In this document: piece after piece, positions 39,847 to 47,859 of the stretch
Layout of the letters: each line of letters opens with the position of its first letter
How positions within the stretch are numbered: the first letter of the stretch is position 1
IMG/VR virus record: IMGVR_UViG_3300042988_000468
Location: 1-48,420 of that record
DNA from: a virus
DNA: 48,420 nt
Direction: 5' to 3' (one strand)
Position numbers and translations under genes: made by a program
Notes under the pieces: generated by a model
Databases searched by the model: none
What the model saw: only the letters and a program-made list of their open reading frames with translations
Told to the model about the DNA's origin: nothing

Positions 39847-40688
39847 TTAGGTTCCCCCATCGTGTAGAATGCGTAAGGACTGTCTTCGTCATCTTTCGAC
39901 TTCGCGGGAGCTGGCGGATCACCTTGCTGCAACCTCTCGGTTTTGTACAAGTGCTCGGCCAGCTTTGCCAAGTCACGCATAACGTAAGGAGGCAGCATCG
40001 AGCCACGTTCTGTCAACGCTTTTTTGGTCTGGGGCATGAACTCACCAAGTACCTTTTCCGCTCTCGAAACGTGGTAATCAAATTTCTCCCCGCCAAACGT
40101 CGAGTCTTCTTTCAACTCCTTATGCCAAGCTGCTCGCGTCCGCTGTCTTTCAAGCTCCGCTTCTTGTTCCATCTTCTTGGCGAAGTCTTGCGCTTCCTTC
40201 ATCTCTTGCTTGCGAAGTTCGGCGTAGGCTTTGGCCAGGTCCGCAACCGGCTTGTCCTTGTTCTCGGTGAAGAACTTCTTCGCCTTCTCGACATCACCCT
40301 TCGGAAGTCCCTCAAGGGCTTTGTCGAGGTCATCCGCGGGCGGTGCCTCCGGCGGCTTCTCGTCGGGTTTCGGCGGCTCCTTCACTTCCGGCGGCTTGTC
40401 TCCATATCCGGTAGCGGGTTGCTCGATTTTCTCGGGCGTCGGAGGGGTATCTTTCGGAGGGTTATCTCCGGGCGGCTTTTCGGTTCCTTCTTTTTTGGAC
40501 GGGGTCTCTTCGGCAAGCGCCTCGTACCCGAAGGGGTCGGTGGTATCCCCTTCTGCCGGAGTCTCCGGAGGTTTCTCTGCTGCCGGCTGTTGTTCCGGGG
40601 GCTTAGGTATGGGGGGTTTAGGGAATCCTCCTCCGCCGTCACCCTCAGACGCCTTGTCGAGAAGCCTGTTCAGCATAAAGTTTTTCAT
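39843..40688 (-). CDS. Scaffolding protein
   Basis: 281 residues: a long Pro/Glu/Lys-rich disordered N-terminal half (KPPIPKPPEQQPAAEKPPE) followed by coiled-coil helices (about 140-240) and a short C-terminal hook (DSPYAFYTMGEPK). AAGGAG lies before the ATG at 40688. Position directly upstream of the capsid gene and the helical composition are those of scaffolding proteins. The Pro-rich N-terminus is unusually long. It overlaps the Bbp19-like gene by 44 bases. Confidence 0.85.
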   Translation of the reverse strand: MKNFMLNRLLDKASEGDGGGGFPKPPIPKPPEQQPAAEKPPETPAEGDTTDPFGYEALAEETPSKKEGTEKPPGDNPPKDTPPTPEKIEQPATGYGDKPPEVKEPPKPDEKPPEAPPADDLDKALEGLPKGDVEKAKKFFTENKDKPVADLAKAYAELRKQEMKEAQDFAKKMEQEAELERQRTRAAWHKELKEDSTFGGEKFDYHVSRAEKVLGEFMPQTKKALTERGSMLPPYVMRDLAKLAEHLYKTERLQQGDPPAPAKSKDDEDSPYAFYTMGEPK

Positions 40689-40959
40689 GTTTCTCCTTCA
40701 TTACCTTCGCCAGAATATCGGCGGCTTGCACCGGATCTGCTTCAGCAACCATAGCGAAAATAGCGTTGGAGGCCCGCAAAAATCCGAGTTGTTCAAAGAG
40801 GATTTGACCCTCAACTCCGATCTCTGGCAACTCCGTAATGTTCAAGTGTTTGAAAAGGTATTTGAAAAGTCCGCGGCCACTATTCGTGGCCAGGACCGCC
40901 CGGATGTTCAGCAAAAGATCACTGTGCTCCGTAGCGGCCTCAAGCTCGTCTTGGGTCAT
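40645..40959 (-). CDS. Bbp19-like protein
   Basis: 104 residues from ATG at 40959, which overlaps the HNH stop (ATGA); a GTG at 40971 is the alternative. IRAVLATNSGRGLFKYLFKH (about 19-38) and GQILFEQLGFLRASN give the pattern of Bbp19-type proteins found between portal and scaffold genes in Bordetella-type podoviruses. Its function is unknown but probably in head assembly. The HNH gene just upstream seems inserted, and the coupling has been kept. Confidence 0.75.
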   Translation of the reverse strand: MTQDELEAATEHSDLLLNIRAVLATNSGRGLFKYLFKHLNITELPEIGVEGQILFEQLGFLRASNAIFAMVAEADPVQAADILAKVMKEKHEKLYAEQASRQGV

Positions 40960-41483
40960 GTCTTCATCCACTCATGCAGGAGTTTATTCGACTTGGAAGT
41001 ATTGCACGACCTACATGCTGCAACCAAATTGATCTCCATGTCAGGACCTCCGCGAGACAGCGGAATGACATGGTCCAGACAAGTCGCTTCATTCGTGCAA
41101 TAAACGCATTTGAATTCGAACTTTTTCAAAATTTCTTTCGGACAATAAGGTTCCGAATGCACCTGCAATTTCCTAGCGATGTATGTCATTTTATTGCGGC
41201 GCTTGGTTTCAGGATTTTGCTTATAACCCTTTTTGCGACGACCCTCCCTATAGGAAAGCCGTCTCTTTTCTAACAATTTCTCACGATTGGCTTCTGCGTA
41301 TTTTTTCTTGATCTCTTTGGACTTCTCTTTGTTGCGAGAAGTCCATTCACGAGATTTCAAATTCCATCTGTCTCGATTTTCTGCTCGCCATTCGGCGTGA
41401 TATTTGTCTCGACAAGACTTGCAACGGTAGTCTCCGAATTTGATTCGCTTTTCACCGCACCTGTCGCAAGTCATTGAAATCAT
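40956..41483 (-). CDS. Inserted HNH homing-type endonuclease
   Basis: 175 residues. An N-terminal zinc ribbon (CDRCGEKR and CKSCRDK) is followed by a long basic helical region, then an HNH module: CVYC, CLDHVIPLSRGG, INLVAACRSCNTSKSN. This layout is common in free-standing phage homing nucleases. It has no clear ribosome binding site, it is AT-richer and more Lys-rich than its neighbours, and it interrupts the normal portal-Bbp19-scaffold order. These signs indicate a mobile gene inserted between morphogenesis genes. Confidence 0.85.
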   Translation of the reverse strand: MISMTCDRCGEKRIKFGDYRCKSCRDKYHAEWRAENRDRWNLKSREWTSRNKEKSKEIKKKYAEANREKLLEKRRLSYREGRRKKGYKQNPETKRRNKMTYIARKLQVHSEPYCPKEILKKFEFKCVYCTNEATCLDHVIPLSRGGPDMEINLVAACRSCNTSKSNKLLHEWMKT

Positions 41484-41491
41484 TCAGGATT

Positions 41492-42271
41492 TCAATTCAC
41501 GTCCGTCCACGCACCATTCCCGACACCGATGGGTGCCCAGAGGTTTGCACCAACGGCTTCAAGCGTGATGCTCGAACCGATGTCGGTGCAACGAATGGCG
41601 TCTCCCGCGGACGGAGTGATGGCAGCGCCGGTACCACCGGCAACCGAGTTCAGAGCCGGACCAATCTGGTCCGTTCCATCGTTCGGATTGATGTCGAAGT
41701 CATCGGCCGTTCCACAGACGAAAGTGTATCTGCACCCGAGAGCAGTCGAAGCCTCAGGCAGCGTCAACACGTCCGCGCTGTTCGAGACGAACGTACTACC
41801 GCACTGAGCGATGGTTGCCGTCGTGGTCGTCGATGCGACTTGCGCTTGCAGGAAGCCACTCACCGTATCCCCGCCGTCACCCGTGATCCCGCCGGTCAGC
41901 GTGATGTCACCATCAGACGCGGCCATGGTCAGCTTGGCAACTTGAGACCCGCTGGTGTCGTTGGAAAGAGTGAAGGTGTTGCCGGAGGCGACAGAGGCCA
42001 ATTGCCAGTCATCGCCGTTGTCGTCGGACTCATCCGCTTTGATGGTCACGGTGGCGTCGGTGGCTTCCGCAGCACTCACACTCAAGGCACCAGTCGAGAC
42101 GGTGGGAGAGCTGACCATCGTCAACTTGTCCCCGACCTTGGTACAGGTCAGACCGGTTGAGCAGTTGATTTTGTTGAATACGCCAAGAGATGTCCCGGCG
42201 CTAAGACCTTGAACACCGGCATACACAGCCGTCGAGAACAGGATCAAGATAAGTGAACTGAAAAGCCTCAT
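41492..42271 (-). CDS. Secreted fibre/decoration-like protein
   Basis: 259 residues. A Sec signal peptide (MRLFSSLILILFSTAVYAG) precedes GTSLGVFNKINCSTGLTCTK, then Ser/Thr-rich beta strands of phage-fibre type and a C-terminal domain with FVCGTADDFDINPND and TLEAVGANLWAPIGV. It lies between portal and head genes, a normal place for virion proteins, yet its N-terminus would send it out of the cytoplasm. It starts inside the portal stop (ATGA). This is the second fibre-like protein in the window with a signal peptide. Confidence 0.72.
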   Translation of the reverse strand: MRLFSSLILILFSTAVYAGVQGLSAGTSLGVFNKINCSTGLTCTKVGDKLTMVSSPTVSTGALSVSAAEATDATVTIKADESDDNGDDWQLASVASGNTFTLSNDTSGSQVAKLTMAASDGDITLTGGITGDGGDTVSGFLQAQVASTTTTATIAQCGSTFVSNSADVLTLPEASTALGCRYTFVCGTADDFDINPNDGTDQIGPALNSVAGGTGAAITPSAGDAIRCTDIGSSITLEAVGANLWAPIGVGNGAWTDVN

Positions 42272-44013
42272 TGCGGTTGTCCCCCGTTTTGGTTGTTCAT
42301 TTGCAAGCCTACGTCTTTTGCCGCACCAGCCACCGCCGGCAGAGTCTCTTCGAGCATCCGCTGCTGTTGTTGCTGGCGCTGCTGCGCCTCGCGTATTGCG
42401 TCCACTTTATCCTGCGGTCTGTTCAAGCCCGCAGGCAAGAACAATCTGTCTTCGTAAAGGTCGCAGAGTTTGTCGAGGTTTACCTTGTCCCAAACCGCCG
42501 GATTGATTTGGCCGACGTTGCCGACCATGGCCATATATCGGTCGATCACCGGCAGGTCAGCAGCTTTTTGCGCCTGAGCGAAAACCGATATGAATACCGG
42601 ACGAAGGTACTGCCCGGCCAGCTCCCGCGGCATGGGCCAATTCTCCATCACCGGGTCGTCGAACATCACATAGTCGGCGACGAACTCAACGACCGGAATG
42701 TTGTACGTCCAGTTGAGAGACTGGAGCATGGGACCAATCACAAGCTGCTGCTCGCGCACGATGTTCTCGGTCTCGGTGGCGGTGCGGGTCTTCGGGTTCA
42801 TGCTCAGATAAAGCAGGAAGTCCGCATAGTAGAGCTTGTCCACCATTTGCCGAAGGTCAGTTACGTCCTGGACCAAAGCCGCGATTGCCGGGTTGACCTC
42901 AAACACCGGCCGAAGTCCGTTCTTAGAGATAGTGTGCGGGTCAAGCGGGATGTAGGAGTTAGCGGCAGTCGTGATGTACGACTTCTTCAAATTGGCAGGA
43001 CCTTGGAGCGGAGGCTTGAGCATCTGCTCGAGCGCCATGTCCTTGCTGATGGCCTTCTTGTTCAGGCTCTTGATGATCCCGAGGGCCATGAGCGTAGGGC
43101 CGGTCTCGCCGTACTCGAAGTTGTTGCCGGAGTCGGATTTGCCCACGATAAAGGGCTTCCTCCGTGAAGCCGACACATTCAAAAACTTATTACCCTTCTC
43201 CCGCTCGTCCAGTCCCTCGGTCAGCTCGAGAGCTGCGTACTCGGTACCAGAGGAGCCTGTCGCCCCAAGCTCGTAGGTGATCGACACCCATTTGCGGTTG
43301 AGAAGTGCTTGCGGCCCGGACGGGTTAAAGTCCGGGTTCTCGGTGCAAACATGGACGACCGTGATCGGCATGGTGTAAATGCCGTCCTCGTAGAGCTTGC
43401 GCGTTTGTCGGGAGATGTTCGACCAATCCCACCCACCACTTGCCGTGCGCTTACCATAGGTCTCAACCACGGCCTTCACCGTCATCGAGAACTCCCTGAC
43501 CATGGTTACGGCTTCGTTGTATCCATTGTTCAGGACGTAATAGGATCCGGGGACGAGCGTGTGGAAATAGAGCCTGCGGTCTACCTCCTCGATGTAGTGC
43601 GCCCCGGTGTTGAACACCCCGAAGTCATAGTAGAACTGGCCAGCAGCGTTATAGAAGTTGGACTCGGAGAGGATCGAGAACGTGCGCTGAGTGAAGCGGT
43701 CCAGCCACTCATGGCAGTTTGCCCTCATATTCAACTCAGGATCGGCTGTAGCGAACCGATACCAAGGACGGCTTGCCGAGGTATTCCCCTCAAGGAAGCC
43801 CGCAACGTAGGACCGTAGAGCGAGCAGGTGAGTGCCATCTACGATGTGCATGTTGGTGCGCTCACCCTCAGTTTGCGAGTTCATCCATTTGATGCGGTGA
43901 GGCGTTGCCCAACGTCCGCACTCGATCCAAGACGAGCGACAGCGATCAAACCGTTGCTTGGCGATCTGGCGGAGGTACTCGCATTTTTGCTGTGGGATTG
44001 GTGAGTCCATCAT
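42268..44013 (-). CDS. Portal (head-tail connector) protein
   Basis: 581 residues of the podovirus head-tail connector type: QRFDRCRSSWIECGRWATPH, then VDGTHLLALRSYVAGFLEGN, SESNFYNAAGQFYYDFGVFN, and LVPGSYYVLNNGYNEAVTMV. It has a Gln-rich C-terminal helix typical of the barrel. The length is close to that of T7 gp8 (536). Two starts one codon apart are possible (44013, 44010). It forms the DNA entry dodecamer. Confidence 0.92.
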   Translation of the reverse strand: MMDSPIPQQKCEYLRQIAKQRFDRCRSSWIECGRWATPHRIKWMNSQTEGERTNMHIVDGTHLLALRSYVAGFLEGNTSASRPWYRFATADPELNMRANCHEWLDRFTQRTFSILSESNFYNAAGQFYYDFGVFNTGAHYIEEVDRRLYFHTLVPGSYYVLNNGYNEAVTMVREFSMTVKAVVETYGKRTASGGWDWSNISRQTRKLYEDGIYTMPITVVHVCTENPDFNPSGPQALLNRKWVSITYELGATGSSGTEYAALELTEGLDEREKGNKFLNVSASRRKPFIVGKSDSGNNFEYGETGPTLMALGIIKSLNKKAISKDMALEQMLKPPLQGPANLKKSYITTAANSYIPLDPHTISKNGLRPVFEVNPAIAALVQDVTDLRQMVDKLYYADFLLYLSMNPKTRTATETENIVREQQLVIGPMLQSLNWTYNIPVVEFVADYVMFDDPVMENWPMPRELAGQYLRPVFISVFAQAQKAADLPVIDRYMAMVGNVGQINPAVWDKVNLDKLCDLYEDRLFLPAGLNRPQDKVDAIREAQQRQQQQQRMLEETLPAVAGAAKDVGLQMNNQNGGQPQ

Positions 44014-44375
44014 AGGCCGAGGAAGTCTCCTTGGTCAGACCCGCCCATGTATTGGTTGGCCCAATTTTTAGGCACTTTGGTTGTGTTCATCAGGTTGGCG
44101 TCGATGGCTTTGCCGGTGTCTTGCGCAGCTTTGGCGGCTTGAGAGGCGTTGATGTCGGCCTGCATGTCTTGCTCACGCTTCATGGCCAACTCCCATTTGA
44201 TCTTCTTCTCAGCCGCCGCGGTCTTGTCGTTGGCCTCATTCATGGCCCGACGTTGGAGGTTGCGCCCGGTCAACTCGCCGATACCCTCGTCAACGGGTTG
44301 AGTCCATCGCTTCATGTGAGTCATCACATCAACCGTCTGACCAAACACGTCGTCATTTGAACCTTGGCTACTCAT
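44010..44375 (-). CDS. Hypothetical protein between GNAT and portal
   Basis: 121 residues, highly charged and helical (QRRAMNEANDKTAAAEKKIK and KREQDMQADINASQAAKAAQ), with a short C-terminal end containing GGSDQGDFLGL. It overlaps both neighbours by four bases. Small helical proteins of this position occur in Bordetella-like podoviruses and may take part in head assembly. Not recognised further. Confidence 0.65.
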   Translation of the reverse strand: MSSQGSNDDVFGQTVDVMTHMKRWTQPVDEGIGELTGRNLQRRAMNEANDKTAAAEKKIKWELAMKREQDMQADINASQAAKAAQDTGKAIDANLMNTTKVPKNWANQYMGGSDQGDFLGL

Positions 44376-44821
44376 CGACCCCTCATGCAGTACACATCTT
44401 CAGTGCGCACGAACCCGAGCTTCTCAAGAGTGCGCCCTTTAACATTCGTGCGTTTCGTCGTCATGGTAAAGACCAAATCCGCATTCTCAACGCCAAAGGT
44501 GACGAAATGCTTCATCAACCTATACGCTGCCATACCGCTTGACTTCTGACAATACAGCAAGTCCTGAAAGAGCGTGATTTTATCCGGGTCCCAGAGGTTG
44601 CGGTACGCACGAGCGAGGAGCGCACCAACTGGCTTCCCGTCTCTACGCGCCACCCAAAAAAAGTGACGCTGCATGTACGTCTCCATCTCACAAGCGGCCA
44701 CGACTGGACGATAGTCGTATATCCCCTTGAACCGCTCGGTCAGGTCAAGGCTTGCGGTGGCGATGAAGTGACGAAGCTCAGGTGTCAGCTCGGTTACTCT
44801 CTCAATCGTACAGTCTCTCAA
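44372..44821 (-). CDS. GNAT-type acetyltransferase-like protein
   Basis: 149 residues from a TTG at 44821, preferred because GAGG stands six bases upstream; the first in-frame ATG lies far inside the terminase gene. FFWVARRDGKPVGALLARAY and QKSSGMAAYRLMKHF are the beta4-alpha3 acetyl-CoA region of the GNAT fold, and EKLGFVRTEDVYCMR is the typical C-terminal end. Such proteins are common beside the portal in podoviruses. Their substrate is unknown; host protein or virion modification is possible. It overlaps the terminase end by 20 bases. Confidence 0.75.
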   Translation of the reverse strand: MRDCTIERVTELTPELRHFIATASLDLTERFKGIYDYRPVVAACEMETYMQRHFFWVARRDGKPVGALLARAYRNLWDPDKITLFQDLLYCQKSSGMAAYRLMKHFVTFGVENADLVFTMTTKRTNVKGRTLEKLGFVRTEDVYCMRGR

Positions 44822-46394
44822 AGGTAGCCTCAATGTCGTCGTATGGTGAATTATGTTCCGGCATTTTGTAGGGCATCTGTCCTGTGAGCAAGTGATGTAC
44901 ACCATCACCGCCCATGTTCTCAGGTAGCCGCTCGAGTACTTGCATGGCTCCACATAGCACACAGCCATCGGCGATGTCAGGCGATGCACCGACTCGTGCT
45001 TTGATCTCAGTCTTCGGCTCGGCAATCTTCTTCTGTGTCACCTTATGCCGCCCGCCTTTGGTCCAGCAGAGTTGCTTCTCGACCATCTCCAACCAAGCGG
45101 GGTCTCTGACGGCCAAGGCACCGCCTTGCTGAAGCCAAGTCTCGGTCTCGTAGTACATCTGCGCCCTGATGTTGGCGTACTGCGAGTCCTTGCTCTCCGG
45201 CGCGTCGTTTGGTTTACCTGCGAAGGAGATAAGGAACCAATTGGTTTTGCCTGCGTTTTGGGCCATGGAGTAGATGGCGGTACCTTCCCCTTGGTCAATG
45301 AAGACAGCGTCGGCACCAAGATGCTGCTCCCAGTAGCAGAGCTTCTGGAAAGTCAGCGTGTGGTTCTCACCCATTGCTCTGTCGAGCTTGTACTTCTCAA
45401 TCAACTCCCTGTATGGTCCTTGCTGGTACCACACTGTTGTCTCATCGCCGCCCGTCCAAGCCGGGTCACAACCAATGACACAAGGGAGGCTTGATACCTG
45501 ACCCTTGTCGAATTTGCGCCCGCGCTCAAGGGCCGCTTTGACGGACTCTAATTTTATAATCGAGTCCTTCGATGTCTTCCGCGGAAGCCCTCTGACCCGC
45601 ACCCGGAAGTCATCGCTGTCCTCATCCCCTCCGGCCTCGATCAACCAGTCTTGTATCTGCTTTGGGTCGATGTGCTTGAGGGTGCGGGTGTCGATGCGTC
45701 TCGAGCGCCATAGCGGTGAGACCATGTTCTGCTCGAACTTACTCTCGGGGTCATCAGAGTTACCAAAGGCCAGGAATACTTTTATTGTCTCCGTCTCCGT
45801 AAAGGCACCGGCTGCGTATTGCCATATCACCGCCGGAATCCCCGGTGCCTCTTCAAAGACATAAGCCACGGCATTGCCCTTGTTGTGGAGTCCTGATATG
45901 GAAGCCGGCGCTTCCTCGCTCCATGTGACAGTATCAACCCGCCAAGTGTCGGCCAGCTTCTCATTCTTAGCCTTGATGCTCTTCCCGAACTTCTCAAAGA
46001 ACACGTCATGGAACCGAGCACTCTCAAACCATCTATGCCACTCAGGCCACACCACGGTATTAAGCTGCGGGTCTGTGTTGGCTGTTACCCTGGCCTTTAG
46101 CCTCTGCGTGTACATGAGCATGAGGATTATCATAGCCCCGAGCGCAGTCTTGGCCGCTCCGTTACCAGAGGACACAATGAGCCGGTATGTCTCGTACCTG
46201 GTCTTGGGATTCGAGAGGTGTTTGCTCAAGGCTTCCAGCTCCTCAACTTGCCAGTCGTAGAGATCAAACCTCTCAAGCTCCGTCCCCTCCTCACCAAAGG
46301 GCCAGATGATGTAGGCGAGTTTTACGAAGTCGTACCTGTTCTCGTCTATGAGCTTTTTGAACAGCTCAATATCCTCAGGCCTATAGTTACTCAT
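44802..46394 (-). CDS. terL: Terminase large subunit
   Basis: 530 residues. The ATPase has Walker A SSGNGAAKT (75-83), which has Ala where the second Gly of the P-loop is usual, and Walker B AVAYVFEEAPG (175-185). The nuclease (RNase H-like) domain has IGCDPAWTGGDET (D310), VFIDQGEG and SPDIADG. The length is typical. It packages DNA through the portal and cuts concatemers. It overlaps the NUMOD-like gene start by four bases, and the GNAT gene starts before it ends. Confidence 0.93.
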   Translation of the reverse strand: MSNYRPEDIELFKKLIDENRYDFVKLAYIIWPFGEEGTELERFDLYDWQVEELEALSKHLSNPKTRYETYRLIVSSGNGAAKTALGAMIILMLMYTQRLKARVTANTDPQLNTVVWPEWHRWFESARFHDVFFEKFGKSIKAKNEKLADTWRVDTVTWSEEAPASISGLHNKGNAVAYVFEEAPGIPAVIWQYAAGAFTETETIKVFLAFGNSDDPESKFEQNMVSPLWRSRRIDTRTLKHIDPKQIQDWLIEAGGDEDSDDFRVRVRGLPRKTSKDSIIKLESVKAALERGRKFDKGQVSSLPCVIGCDPAWTGGDETTVWYQQGPYRELIEKYKLDRAMGENHTLTFQKLCYWEQHLGADAVFIDQGEGTAIYSMAQNAGKTNWFLISFAGKPNDAPESKDSQYANIRAQMYYETETWLQQGGALAVRDPAWLEMVEKQLCWTKGGRHKVTQKKIAEPKTEIKARVGASPDIADGCVLCGAMQVLERLPENMGGDGVHHLLTGQMPYKMPEHNSPYDDIEATFERLYD

Positions 46395-46630
46395 GTGCCC
46401 TCAGTCTCAGTGGTGTCCTCTGTGGGTGTAGCGTCAGGTGGCGGTGTCTCAGCAAACCAACACTTGTAGCCTCTGACCTGATAGGTCTCCCCTCTACAAG
46501 TCTTGCTTATCTGACTCTGCTGCAACCCCTCCGCTCTGGCTGCTGCCATCTGACTCGGGTACTCGACTCTCTCCCCAGTCGGCCTCTGTATGACGACTGC
46601 TCTCTGCCAAGGCATTCCCTTGCGACTCAT
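46391..46630 (-). CDS. NUMOD-like small DNA-binding protein
   Basis: 79 residues, with AAGGAGG seven bases before ATG. The central PSQMAAARAEGLQQSQISKT ... GYKCWF matches the NUMOD-type helix-turn-helix usually attached to homing nucleases: an A-rich helix, a turn, Q-S-x-I-S helix, and a final aromatic. No nuclease domain follows, so it may be a remnant or an independent regulator. Its first 137 bases overlap the C-terminal coding region of the terminase small subunit in another frame. Confidence 0.6.
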   Translation of the reverse strand: MSRKGMPWQRAVVIQRPTGERVEYPSQMAAARAEGLQQSQISKTCRGETYQVRGYKCWFAETPPPDATPTEDTTETEGT

Positions 46631-47282
46631 CGTGTCCTCCTTGCGTCACATCGCGGGCCATCAGGGCCTTCCTCTCATCAGCCTTGCGTCTGCTTCCGAG
46701 TAGAATATCCGCCATGTTGCTTGTGATGTCGTGCTCGACTTTCTTAGTCTCTTTGAAGATGTTCTTCTCTCGTCCTAAAAGCTCAATGGACTTTAGCTTG
46801 TCCCAGAGTTCGACCTCGATCAACTGACCAATCACCGTGCGCATACCATTGGCATCCTCGCCGTAAATATTCTTAGCTTTGAATTTGCGTATGGCTCTGC
46901 GTACTCTAGGGTCTAGCTGGCTTAAGTGAGTCTTGAAGGTACCATCTGGATTCTCGAAGTCACCAAGGTCAACCTCGACAATCTCCTTCACTCTCTCGAT
47001 GACCTCGTCTGCTTCATAACCATACTTCATAAGCTGCTTTGCAGTCAGCTCTTTGATGGCTTCATATACATCAACTTTGTTTAGTAGGTTTGCGCCCTGA
47101 GAGTAAGTGAGGTCTGCTTTTTTCGCAGCCTCCGAGGTCAGACGACAACCAACATAGGCCAGGACAAAGCGCACAACCCTCGGGTCCTGGAAGTGCTTCG
47201 GGGTCAAGATGCGCTCTAATATAAGGACCTTCTCGTCATCATTGAGAGCACGAGGAGACGGAGGTGGAGGAAATCTACTCAT
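46494..47282 (-). CDS. terS: Terminase small subunit
   Basis: 262 residues. FVLAYVGCRLTSEAAKKADL followed by YSQGANLLNKVDVYEAIKEL is the N-terminal DNA-binding helix-turn-helix usual in this family. The middle forms helical oligomerisation segments. The last 60 residues are low-complexity, and their coding region is shared with the NUMOD-like gene in another frame. There is no clear ribosome binding site before the ATG. It recognises the packaging site and directs the large subunit. Confidence 0.82.
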   Translation of the reverse strand: MSRFPPPPSPRALNDDEKVLILERILTPKHFQDPRVVRFVLAYVGCRLTSEAAKKADLTYSQGANLLNKVDVYEAIKELTAKQLMKYGYEADEVIERVKEIVEVDLGDFENPDGTFKTHLSQLDPRVRRAIRKFKAKNIYGEDANGMRTVIGQLIEVELWDKLKSIELLGREKNIFKETKKVEHDITSNMADILLGSRRKADERKALMARDVTQGGHDESQGNALAESSRHTEADWGESRVPESDGSSQSGGVAAESDKQDL

Positions 47283-47452
47283 GCAGAGAAGCGTAAAAGG
47301 AGGGGATGACTAAAGTCTAGGTTTTTGTGTACACCATATATGGGTTTGTGCGGGCACCATATGCCTTGTCACCATAGACCTTGTCCGTTCACACTTTATG
47401 TGGGTGCCAGGACTCTGGTCTCGTTTAGCATTACCATGAGGGTCTCGTGTGG

Positions 47453-47498
47453 ATTCCGACCAAGGAGACCAGGGCAGGGCACCGGTCTTGGTCGGAAT
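47453..47498. repeat. Inverted repeat with 12-bp perfect stem
   Basis: ATTCCGACCAAG (47453-47464) and CTTGGTCGGAAT (47487-47498) are perfect complements around a 22-base loop that itself contains GAGACC and GGTC. No T tract follows. A stem this long, in a gap beside terminase, could be a terminase-recognition or regulatory structure. Confidence 0.65.
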
Positions 47499-47569
47499 GA
47501 ATCCTGCGTGTTGCCCCCTTCAACTCGTACTGTAACGAGGCTATAGGGGCGGTTGCTTATCGCTTTGTT

Positions 47570-47606
47570 ACCCCGTGAAGCAAGCGACCGTGATTATTAA
47601 CGGGGT
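47570..47606. repeat. Inverted repeat just before the 38-bp tandem repeats
   Basis: ACCCCGT (47570-47576) and ACGGGGT (47600-47606) can pair over 7 bp with a 23-base loop. It ends four bases before the first 38-bp repeat. The functional meaning is open. Confidence 0.45.
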
Positions 47607-47610
47607 CCTA

Positions 47611-47724
47611 ATTTACTACATTGTATTTCGTAAACTAATTTTGTGGAAATTTACTACATTGTATTTCGTAAACTAATTTTGTGTAAATTTACTACATTGT
47701 ATTTCGTAAACTAATTTTGTGTAA
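47611..47724. repeat. Three 38-bp tandem repeats with TACATTGTA box
   Basis: Units at 47611-47648, 47649-47686 and 47687-47724 are identical except for one base near the end of the first. Each contains CTACATTGTATTTCGTAA and then CTAATTTTGTG, and AT content is high. CATTGT also occurs repeatedly in the 841-1380 region. Perfect head-to-tail repeats of this size resemble replication iterons or late-operator arrays; they lack spacers and so are not CRISPR. Confidence 0.85.
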
Positions 47725-47807
47725 ATTTCCACAAGTTTGGGGGACGACCTTTTCATATTTCCCACACACTCGATTTTTGCTCCCCCACCCCCTCGAACAA
47801 AAAAAAA

Positions 47808-47829
47808 GCCCGTGGAGAAATCCACGGGC
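47808..47829 (-). terminator. Strong intrinsic terminator on the minus strand
   Basis: GCCCGTGGA and TCCACGGGC form a perfect 9-bp stem with GAAA loop. On the minus strand the stem is followed by at least nine T residues. It lies 30 bases after the stop of gene 47860-48075, so it ends the small minus-strand operon and separates it from the late operon. On the plus strand the A-rich side precedes the stem. Confidence 0.93.
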
Positions 47830-47859
47830 CTTAAGCGCACCTATCGTCGGTCCTACCGG

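Larger units (their letters stand above)
47283..47859. other. Second non-coding control/packaging candidate region
   Basis: 577 bases without a credible gene, upstream of the terminase operon. It contains three CACCATA-like motifs near 47330-47390, a 12-bp-stem inverted repeat (47453-47498), another (47570-47606), three 38-bp tandem repeats (47611-47724), a C-rich stretch (47781-47792) and a minus-strand terminator (47808-47829). I found no good minus-strand promoter for the late operon. It may contain the packaging site, origin elements or phage-specific late control. Confidence 0.55.

Noticed and set aside
47281-47325. Plus-strand AAAGGAGGGGATG at 47297
   Set aside because: The strong ribosome binding site is followed by a frame of only four codons (MTKV stop), so it does not encode a protein of note.
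47500-47610. tRNA-like folding near 47550-47606
   Set aside because: Some complementary stretches exist, but there is no cloverleaf with anticodon arm or TTC loop.
47611-47724. Possible CRISPR array
   Set aside because: The 38-bp units are directly head to tail without spacers, and no cas gene is present. The DUF2800 nuclease is only Cas4-like in fold.
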